This document shows, piece by piece, positions 55,651 through 64,000 of a stretch of 64,000 bases of DNA. The notes beneath the pieces were generated by a model, which saw only the letters and a list, made by a program, of their open reading frames with translations, had not been told where the DNA came from and made no database searches. The position numbers and the translations under genes are program-made. This DNA is from Isoetes taiwanensis (taxonomy: Eukaryota > Streptophyta > Lycopodiopsida > Isoetales > Isoetaceae): positions 1,915,090 to 1,979,089 of the forward strand of contig JAJEKV010000055.1 of NCBI GenBank assembly GCA_021234155.1, given 5' to 3'. The first letter of the stretch is position 1; the number at the start of each line of letters is the position of its first letter.

Positions 55651-57960
55651 TTAGTTTGACCAAATCCTCAATATAACACCATCATTTACATTTGGTATTG
55701 CTCTATAGAACTTGTTCTCATTAAAAACCACATCTCTACTAATCAGAATTTTTCTATGAGTAGGATCATACAATCTGTAAGCCTTTGAATGCATATCATA
55801 ACCTGACATATAAGCAACATATGCACGATCATCAAGTTTTTTTCTGATTTCTTCAGGGATGTGAACAAAACTTAAGCAACCAAATGATTTTAAATGATCA
55901 TAAACAGGTAATTTTCCTGACCACAACATTTCAGGAATTGTACCTTTTGTACTTGTAGATGGCAGCAAGTTTTGAATATACACTGCAGTTTTCAATGCTT
56001 CACTCCATAAAAAATTTGGAAGACCTGAGTACTTTAGCATGGATCGAATAGCATTTAGCAGAGTTCTATTTTTCCTTTCAGCTACTCCATTTTGCTGAGG
56101 AGAATAGCCTCGATTAGCACAAAACCATTTGAATTCTTTTGACAAGTATTCCCCTCCTCTGTCTGACCTTATACATTTGATTTTCCTTTCAGTTTCTAGT
56201 TCAACTTCAGCCACAAATAATTTTAAGGCTTCAAAAGCTTGATCTTTTGTTTTCAATAGATAGCATCTTGTTCTTCTGCTGAAATCATCTATGAAGGTCA
56301 TGAAATATCTGTGTCCTTCTATTCCTGTAATATTAATTGGCCCACATAGATTTGTGTGGATCAAATCCAACACCCTTTTTGATCTCTTGCCTTTTGTCTT
56401 AAATGCAAGTCTTGATTGCTTGCCAAGTTGGCACCCTGCACAAAGCTTTTTTTCTTCATTCCTTTTTGCTGTTATGATCTTGTTTTTGATGAGCAGATCA
56501 ATATTTGATAAGTGAGTGTGACATAATCTATTGTGCCAAGTTGTTTTTGAGACACACTCAACCAAATTTATGGATAATGCATGATCCTTGTGAAAACCAA
56601 ATAGATTTCCTACTCTCCTTCCAATAAATTTTAAAATATTGTTGAGAAGTATTTTGCATTCAAGTTTTTCAAAAACAACTTTGTAACCAAGATCTACAAG
56701 CTGGCACACTGAAATTAAATTCCTCACAAGTGTTGGCACACACAACACTTCTTTAAGTAGCACACTTTTTCCATTCAAATCAAATAATTCTAATATTCCA
56801 GAGTCCTTAATTTTCTGTACACCACCATCTCCAAGCTGCACTTGACCTTTCTCCTTTTTACATTCTCTTAAGATTTTGACATCATGTACTACTGATTTTT
56901 CTGCTCCTGAATCTATAATGAGAAATTTGTTATTATCTTTGATAGTGAACTCAGAAATATTTAACACATCTTTTACCTCAATGTCATCCGAGTTCTCTTC
57001 AATGGCATCTTCTACAAGATTCAGGCTTGTACTTTCTTTGAAACGTCCCTTTCCTCTTTGTGTTCTCCCTCTGCCTCTTCCTCCAACACCCTTTGGACTT
57101 GGGCAATTTGCAGCCATATGACCTTTACCATCACAATTAAAGCATTTAAATTGCTTACCTCCACTTGGACAATCTTTTTTCAAATGTCCATACTGATTAC
57201 AAGCATAGCAGGGCCCTAATCTTTCCTTTGCATAGCTGGAACCACTTCCTCTTTTCTGTTTCCTTGCAAACAGTACCTCTGGAGATTGATCCTCTTCAAG
57301 CATACCTTTTGATTGTTCAAATTCAGTTCGAATCATTCTCAAAGCATGTTCCTTTGAGGTGGCTATGTTTCTTACTAACGTTGCAAGCTGAGTATTATGA
57401 GAAACAGCCCTAGATAGTGCCAATATTTGATATTGATCACTAAGAATATTCCCAGCTCCTTCAAGATCTGCCACAATTGAATCAAACTTCTCCAAAAAAT
57501 CTGTTAGTTCATCTTTTTCAAACAATTTAAGCTTCCTTAGTTGTTTTTCCAAAAGATCTATTTGAGATGAACTTTTTACCTCATACTGGCTTATAAGGTA
57601 CTGCCACATTTCACGTGGCTTCATTCCCCTTAACCTAAGCTTCAAAGCAGTTCCTACCTTACTAAGAATTATCTGCTGAGCTTCCATAACTTTAGTATCA
57701 TCTGTTGTGACAACAGTACGAGCTGAAGTTGCTCCAGAACTCTGTGGGGCTTCAGATCCTCCTCCTGGATTGTTAGAACTTGCTCCTGGACTTGTACTTG
57801 CAGAACTGGCTGAGCCAGCAGCTTGGCCATCACCTACAAGATGCCACAAGTGCTCAAATTCTAAAACTGACTTAATGGATTCCTTCCAGACTTGGAATCC
57901 AGTGTCCCCCTTAAACACTTCAATTTGGTTCAACAAATTTGCTGCAAATCTAGTAGACAT
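55651..57960 (-). pseudogene. Copia-2 gag-protease-integrase polyprotein, 769 codons
   Basis: The longest frame in the window starts at the ATG 57,960, 19 bases inside the primer binding site. Domains: gag core (residues 1-230), two CCHC knuckles (251-264, 273-286), protease active site Asp350-Ser-Gly-Ala, integrase zinc-binding H..H..C..C (about 476-510) and catalytic core (about 530-640). The first catalytic position reads HTNLCGP with Asn537 in place of Asp. The interval between Asp600 and Glu629 is 28 residues instead of 35, so seven residues are missing before SPQQNGVAERKN. The integrase should be inactive although the frame is open. Copia-1 retains the normal Asp and D-x35-E. Confidence 0.93.
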
Positions 57961-57978
57961 TTTGACTTAAGCCAACTT

Positions 57979-57991
57979 GGCTCTGATACCA
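57979..57991 (-). promoter_or_regulatory. Copia-2 primer binding site
   Basis: On the minus strand TGGTATCAGAGCC directly after the 5' LTR; complementary to initiator-Met tRNA. Confidence 0.92.
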
Positions 57992-57992
57992 A

Positions 57993-58694
57993 TGTTGAAT
58001 TCTTAGTCTACTAGATGTTTTACCTTCACACAACTATTGTATATACTGACAATGAGTGCAATCATTAAAATCCCAGTCAATACAATATATGGAACATAAG
58101 CCTACACTACATATGCATAGGAAATTTGACAAGCAAATTTAATCTAACAAGGGAGCCACAATTTGGTCATTCATCCCTTGTTAAATGCTAAGTGTAGGTT
58201 TAAAACAATTTCAACTATGAACCAAAATCATAGTCATTAAGAACTTAAGCTACTGTAGCATCGAAATAATGCAAAAACACAATAGCAGATGTCTCGACGG
58301 CAATTTAACTGGTCTTCACAATAGGAATTACTCATGCACAGTGCCGCGCTGCTTCAAAATCCGTTTTCAACCTTTATACATCATTCTTCGTCGGTTTCGG
58401 CAGGATAGACATTCTATCTTCAGACTTTTCTTCACAACGAAATATCCCACATACGTAACTGTTCAAACTGGCCTTATATCCCACATGCATTATCATGCGA
58501 AAAGGACTTTGAACCATTGACTTTAAGATTTCGGCCATTTTCACATTTCCTAAACCTTTGAACTTAAATCAATGATAACCCTAACTGCATTAGCATTCAA
58601 TTTCTACCTTCAAATGCTTGTCAGAGCATGGAGTCTTTAACCTGCATGTCTTGATTCAACTGCACACAAGATTTACATGAACAAATATCTAACA
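57993..58694 (-). repeat. Copia-2 5' LTR (702 bp)
   Basis: The upstream LTR of the minus-strand element, adjacent to the PBS and to the CATCT duplication at 58,695-58,699. About four substitutions and one 9-bp deletion relative to its partner. Confidence 0.94.
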
Positions 58695-59959
58695 CATCTA
58701 ATGCTAAGGAAAACACCCCAAACCCAAGGTTCTACCCCGGCTCAGACTCCAATGGGGATCGACTGACGGCTAGGTCTCAGGAGATCAGCAGACAGAATCT
58801 TAGCATGGCGTTGGCTGGCATAGAACATCGGCTAGGGTTGTCCACTCCATCCGCCCCTCCTGTGCACACTTTGCAGATGAGCTGAATCAAGCTATGGCGC
58901 CATTGTAGCCTTCCAGAGATGCAATCCCAATGCATCACGCTTCGGGACTACTCCGGGTTACATCTCCCCGGTCCGATGAGGCGTGTCGTGGAAGTGTCCC
59001 TTCCCAGTCGCGTAGTGATTCCATGGGTGAGCTAGAGAATACGTGCGCATCAGACGACCCCCCATCATGCCCCCCCATCCGTGCAGGCCTACTCCCCTAA
59101 CTTTATCTTCAAAGTACAGGATGATCACACCACTGTACCCAGGGAGTGTCAGACCCATACCCGGCCCTCTACGTGACCGGATATTAGGCCTAGCTCACTG
59201 AAGGAGTCCTTGTAGCCTTTTATGCTCGGGCGAGACCCCACCCCATACTTCATCACTACGGCCCCTTATCTGGTGCTTCAATCATGCCATAGATTCCACA
59301 GCTCGATAGGATCTTGTGCACAGGCCGCAATTACCGGGTACTATGGGAGCTACTAGGAGCATACTAATGAACATAGGTCACATAGGTCTCTACCCCCCTT
59401 AATCCCTGCTTTCTGAAAGAACTAACAGAGATACTACCAAAGATACATCCATCCATCCATCACAGAGCATAATCATAGTTGAGAACAGTTCTAACTATCA
59501 AACAAGGGTTAATCATCATCAGAGACAAGCAAAGAAGCCTGACAGAGGAGAAATACCAAACTAATCTATCTACTAACCCGAATTCCGGCTGGAACCATTG
59601 TCATGTGGGATCTCCATCTTCCAGCAGCTCCTCTCCCTGGATTCGATTTGGGGCAAATTGGGATAGGGATCCAATTTGCTGCCCCAAGTTAGCAGTCTCC
59701 CACTGGCCAATCGAGTTTGGCCAGGTGTCCTCCTTTTAGTTAATTATTTAGCTTAACTTAATTAGCTTAATTAAGTTAATTAGATAATTATTCCTTAATT
59801 ATAGGTAATTAACCTTTAATTAAACCCTTATTAATTTAGCATAGGTAACTTAATCCTTTGTGGTTAGTCTATATACCCCCATGGTGGCGTATCCTCGGCC
59901 CGTGACGTGTCAGTATATTTATACGTACACCGTATAAATATATGGAACGTCACAGTTCT

Positions 59960-60324
59960 GTAGAAGAATTTTGAACTCCCAAGATCCATCTCCTTGTTGT
60001 ATTTGATTTTGCATTTTATAGCATAGCTCTTGGCCTCAATTTCTTCAATAGATTTTATTTTCTTCTCCAGAATTTCCTCACCAATTTGCAGATTAAAATC
60101 ATAGGGATGAAGTCTGAAGCTGAGATCTAATATCCCTCATCTGTTCAAGGAAACAATCTTTCTGCTTATTTCTCTCTTTGAAATTAGAATGAGACCAACT
60201 CTTAATCCATGATTTAATTTGTTTAATCTTGGAATAGAAGTTTTTCATAGAGTGATGACCATTAGAGCAAAGAACAACATTATGGTCATTTTGCAAAGAA
60301 TGATAGAAATTCTTGAAGTCCATA
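59960..60324 (-). pseudogene. LINE copy B ORF2, linker after endonuclease (truncated)
   Basis: Matches copy A 9,194-9,557, the Lys/Gln-rich linker between EN and RT. It ends abruptly, giving the 5' truncation typical of LINEs or a duplication breakpoint. Confidence 0.8.
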
Positions 60325-61960
60325 AACAAGGTTTAAAATGAAACGCACTTATTTAAGAAGTGCGTTTGAAAGATTCCTTCTAAAAATTTACAAAATTCTA
60401 AAATACCCCTAAAAAGGACTCTTTTACTATCTTGTGTCTAAAGATTTATAAAACTGCTCATGAAAACAGACATTTTAGGAAGACTTAACATTAAGGAGAA
60501 GAACAACAAAGAAAAATATCTCATTTTAGAGGGGAAAAGGACCACTACGAAAGCCAAAGATTTATTATGGGGCAAACTCATACGAAAAAATTAGACGCTT
60601 TTGTATCTTATCCCTTAGAACGTTTATATTAGGTTTATTATAGAAGACAAAAAATTTGTTATTTCACAACCATTTTGGCTAAACATCCTAATTGACCTTA
60701 AAAGACATTGGGAGACAGTTGAACAAACTGCTTGAATGAAAAATTATTGTTTTTGCATCATATAGTATTACAAATGGTAATACATCCACGAAATCATGCA
60801 GCTTAGTTGAAGTTCCAACCGACGATGCTTGATATAAATTTATACCGAGGAAACAGAAGTTGAAGTAGTGAAGCTCTGTGATTACATGGCCTTCTTTGTT
60901 GTTCTCGGAGATGTATTCATCATGTCTTTGGGCTTGCACAATACCAATCCACAATATAGTGATGTTGAGAAGATAGTCAAGCTCCTTGTCAATGTTGAGA
61001 GTCTTTAGCACCATTCCATCATCTCAGAAAGGGCATGCCATCCTTTGCACATTTCTCCACGAGAAGTATTTGTCTATCTTGCTTTTTTGTCCTTTGCAAA
61101 GAAATAGGTAAACTTTTGAGGGGTTGCTACTCCTCGCACCCCTATGGACAAACTACGTAGTTTCCTTCTCGTTGAACACATGTGTCTCCATAACATTTTG
61201 GGGTCCTTTGCCTTTAGTAGCAATTTTTGAGCTGCCTAAAGTGAAGTTAGCATGTGTGTAGAGAAAAAAAAGTAAAAATAACAACGGGATTCGACTAATT
61301 TATGCTCCAACATTGCATTACAAGGTCAGAGAATTTAGAACTATTTTAGAACTTTTTGAACTAAAAAACTAAGAAAACTGCATAAAATTATCCCTTGAGT
61401 GTGTTATTTCAACAGTATTATGTTGCAAAAACCTTTGGGAGCAAGAAAGACCCCACAAGATTTTGCACGATATAAACTTATACTCCTGGACTACATATTT
61501 TATGTATATCACCTATCACCTATATATATACAATTATATTGAATGTAGATAATCTGATCCCGGCCGTCGATCTCAGATCTGGACGGCCCACGTTGCGCCA
61601 CCCAGAAAGCCCCTTTATTTGGGGCTTTTGTTTTCGACCGTTAGATTTGGGGATTTAATCTGAGCCGTCGGTGTGTAGAATTGCAATGCCACATTATAGC
61701 TTGAGTTGGGGCTTTTGATTTAGGCCGTCAGATTTAGAGGAATTAATCTAGACCATTGATAAAGAGTCAATGAAATTGAATGCCATTGTGAGGTGGCGCC
61801 ATGCCATATGGTTTTTTTTTCAATTTTTTTAAAAGCTTTTAATGATGACGATTCCTAATAATGGCGTGGCATAAAGATTTTTTCTTACGCATTTTTTTTT
61901 AGACTCTCAGTATTTCGGGGTTCTGTTCACGAAGTTCTTTTCTGCGCTAGTATAGCCACC
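60325..61960. other. Non-coding flank with hairpin and CCGTTAGATTT-type repeats
   Basis: A perfect 10-bp stem AAACGCACTT (60,341-60,350) / AAGTGCGTTT (60,358-60,367) lies 17 bases beyond the LINE end. At about 61,600-61,770 a ~95-bp unit with GGGGCTTTTG, GCCGTCAGATTT and TTAATCTGA-like words is roughly duplicated. A 108-codon minus frame (61,014-60,688) has no recognised domain. Confidence 0.45.
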
Positions 61961-61989
61961 GCATGATTTGTTGGCTCATGCCGGCATGT

Positions 61990-63290
61990 TATCGATCTTC
62001 CACAATCGAGGGTTGGATTCGAACACAATCAAGTTTGAATCTAAAAGGGTGCTTTGGAGCCGATTTGGAGAAACCGCGAGCATTTTATATTCTTGCTTCG
62101 GTTCGCGGCTATGGCGGTCGGGTGATGGCGGAGAGCTGTTAAACCGGGCGCTATGCCATGGTCCGGAAACATTTTGCCTTATTTGAAGGTCGCAGGGAAC
62201 TCCAAGTGCTTTGTTCTTAATGTACGGCAGCCTCAAAATCTGTTATGTTTGAAGCTAGCAGAGTCTCACGGGTGTCATTATTCCAAACCCCGGATGACAT
62301 GGTTCCAATTTTATTGTACAATTTATATCCCCCAAAGATAAAAGATACATCAAGCACCTGCATTGGCGTAAAAAAAAAGCTCAAGGCAATGGGTCCTCTA
62401 AAAAAGAATGAATGGGTAATGGTTGCAACGATGTTTCTTGCTGCTACCCTTTGGGTTCTTGGGTATGCAAAATGGACCCTCCACTCAATTTTCTCCGTAT
62501 CTCTATGTTGCGCACTCGATGTTCTCATTTCAGCGTTTGAAATATTGATTTTGTTGCGTTGACTCATTAGGAATTCCAAAGCGTGGTTGCAGCTATGCTA
62601 GGGCTTTCTAGTCTGCTTCTTCTTTGGCGTTCTCAACCGGGATGACTGCCTAAGTGAGAAATCGCATGGGATACTCTTGCGTGGTTTGTGTCCTTGTGGG
62701 TATGGCTAGCCAGCCTAACAAATTTAGGTCTTGTGCAATGGATGTCCGGGACTCAGAGCAAAGATTCCGCATGTTATTCGCTTCGGTTGGCTCATTGTCT
62801 TTGGAATACTACGGTGTTCCTACTTTTTATCCATTACCTTTTGCTAGTCAAACCGCCCATGTTGGGCTTATATATTCGCCTTTTTAGCAATGCACCTTGC
62901 GGCGAGTTCCGTGCGTGCTTGTCGCCCTAGCTTTAGCATACAACACTAATCTGTTTGGGGCCCTCACCCATTACAAAGATGGCGGCCAGGCAAACAGATA
63001 TTATGGAGGTGAGATCATCTATTTCTCCTTTGAATTAGGATTTTGTGTTGTACTTTGCTATGGTTTAAGAGGGTCGGGGTGGTATAGTGATATTCTTTTC
63101 TCCTCTTTAATGTTAGGTTATGCTTTGGTTTGATTTAGTTTTCGCACACTCACTCTTCCGGGTCTTTGCAAATGGGATATGTGGAGTTGAAGGATGTGTT
63201 CAAGATGGGAGCCATTGTCGCGGTATGGAATGGAATTATTTGGACCGTTCTTTGGCCCATATGGTGGAAAGTTCCGGTCCATTATTGACA
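61990..63290 (+). pseudogene. Chloroplast-type dicarboxylate transporter (DiT/2-oxoglutarate-malate translocator) relic
   Basis: Fragments of one membrane transporter in order, spread over three frames: YNLYPPKIKDT then KLKAMGPLKKNEWVMVATMF (about 62,320-62,440), VAAMLGLSSLLLL, AWDTLAWF-like sequence, LTNLGLVQWMS, a degraded FIHYLFASQTAHVG-like block, LVALALAYNTNLFGALTHYK (about 62,920-62,990), and DVFKMGAIVAVWNGIIWTVL with a terminal WWK motif (about 63,190-63,280). These are hallmarks of plastid inner-envelope DiT1/DiT2 proteins, which exchange malate for 2-oxoglutarate or glutamate. An intron remains between GG|GTGAGA (63,007) and the last exon; its acceptor reads TTTGCAA instead of TTTGCAG. 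The retained intron argues against a processed copy; many one-base indels kill the frame. Confidence 0.8.
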
Positions 63291-64000
63291 GCCAATAAAT
63301 CAGTTGTAGAAAAGGTGTGAGTCAGTATTCATCTTTATTTTTTCCATTTATGTGGAGACTAGCCTATCGGAATAAAGAAGAATTTCATACTCGTAAGAGT
63401 AGAAATTCCATTTAGTAAACATGCAAACATTTTGGATGGACAAAGTTTTAGCTGCTTTGCATCTTTCCCCGTCCCTCATAGTCTCTTTGTTTCTTCGCTT
63501 CTTTATCACAAGACTCTTTCATCATCTTTGTTAAATCATGTCAATGTAGCTCCGTGTTGAAAAATCGTATACCACAACCTTATTTGGAAAGGCTTTTTTG
63601 CCTAATCTTTGCCGGAGCTGCCAATAGAAGCCAAGTCGCCTTCGACGAAGCCGCAACCTTTGTTTTGAGATGAGGGCTAGACTAGCGATTTAGGGATTGA
63701 ACTGCAAAATGATTAACCCCGAATTGCAATTTGTTTGCTTGTGTTTTATGTTCTCATCAATTTATATTCTTTTTCGGGACAACATTGTGATGCAACAAGA
63801 ATCAATGGGCAAGAATATATGATGCCAAAGTTTTAGCCATTCCAAGGATAATAAATCATAAAGTCCGGGTTTCGAGGAAGTTTGGCGATGCTTAAAAGTT
63901 GCTCTGGAAGGACCATACATGTGCCATGTGTCGAGTTTGTTTCTGATTGTTCAAAGATGTTGAGCAATAACAAAAGACATAATATGGCTATCGTGCATAA
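63291..64000. other. 3' flank, nothing recognised
   Basis: AT-rich sequence without domains, repeats or element termini that I can identify. Confidence 0.45.

Larger units (their letters stand above)
42632..58694 (-). mobile_element. Copia-2, Ty1/copia element split by a 10.3 kb TIR element
   Basis: LTRs at 42,632-43,342 (711 bp) and 57,993-58,694 (702 bp), TGTTGAATTC...ATCTAACA, are flanked by the 5-bp duplication CATCT (42,627-42,631 and 58,695-58,699). Removing the TIR element leaves about 5.75 kb, normal for copia. LTRs differ by one 9-bp indel and a few substitutions. The polypurine tract AAGGGGGAA precedes the 3' LTR at 43,343. Confidence 0.95.
42350..59954 (-). mobile_element. Solo LTR copy B, split by Copia-2
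   Basis: The two halves 42,350-42,631 and 58,700-59,954 together match solo LTR copy A. The same 5-bp duplication GTTCT flanks it (42,345-42,349 and 59,955-59,959). The same subfamily, site and duplication as copy A show one ancestral insertion. Confidence 0.9.
33652..60324 (-). mobile_element. LINE copy B, 5'-truncated, hugely expanded by nested insertions
   Basis: The LINE sequence is nearly identical to copy A from 33,652 (matching 3,762) to 60,324 (matching 9,557), where similarity stops abruptly. It carries the same MITE, ~570 bp insert and solo LTR at the same sites as copy A, and in addition Copia-1 and Copia-2. An internal deletion at about 41,878 removes about 770 bp present in copy A (about 6,373-7,150), including the RT catalytic YADD. 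No target duplication is seen at its ends. Confidence 0.88.

Overview
The window reads as nuclear DNA of a land plant with a large, repeat-rich genome. Evidence: LTR retrotransposons primed by plant initiator-Met tRNA (TGGTATCAGAGC), plant TATA boxes next to telobox (AAACCCTAAACCC) motifs, a dirigent-like gene and a chloroplast-type dicarboxylate transporter relic. The species or class (fern, lycophyte, gymnosperm, other) cannot be fixed from the sequence. There are no operons, rRNA genes, CRISPR arrays or convincing tRNA genes. I see no intact protein-coding gene; almost everything is transposable element or its decay.

Layout. 0.6-2.3 kb: exon-like coiled-coil fragments (+). 3.8-11.8 kb: an L1-type LINE (copy A, minus strand: ORF1, APE endonuclease, reverse transcriptase, zinc-binding tail), carrying a PIF/Harbinger-like MITE, an unidentified ~570 bp insert and an antisense solo LTR. 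13.0-15.2 kb: a 19-bp-unit minisatellite that flips orientation twice. 15.8-23.0 kb: decayed plus-strand Ty3/gypsy element (gypsy-1) with 3' LTR. 23.0-23.4 kb: dirigent-like pseudogene. 24.1-26.6 kb: 5' end of a second element of the same family (gypsy-2: LTR, PBS, structured leader, gag start). 26.6-32.5 kb: unrelated minus-strand gypsy (gypsy-3), abutting gypsy-2 head to head, with a foldback pair of tRNA-SINE-like sequences in its gag. 33.7-60.3 kb: LINE copy B, sharing the MITE, the ~570 bp insert and the solo LTR with copy A, but expanded by two Copia elements. Copia-1 (34,951-40,595) sits in the LINE tail; Copia-2 (42,632-58,694) sits in the solo LTR. Copia-2 is itself split by a 10,310 bp terminal-inverted-repeat DNA element (43,872-54,181). 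62.0-63.3 kb: dicarboxylate transporter pseudogene.

The nesting gives a relative chronology: LINE, then MITE/insert/LTR in the LINE, then duplication or co-mobilisation of that composite, then Copia-1 and Copia-2 (intact 5-bp target duplications TGAAG and CATCT), then the TIR element inside Copia-2. Copia-2 LTRs differ by only a few substitutions and one 9-bp indel, so the TIR element arrived recently.

The best candidate for something undescribed is the 10.3 kb TIR element. It has 26-bp perfect terminal repeats, opposed GTGGTGCC/GGCACCAC subterminal arrays, no transposase I recognise, a captured NIF/FCP1-type phosphatase fragment with its catalytic aspartates lost, a possible Ulp1-like exon, and two tandem long hairpins whose stems differ but still pair. 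Many one-base frameshifts and clustered differences in GC/CpG-rich stretches suggest that part of the damage could be consensus error rather than biology.
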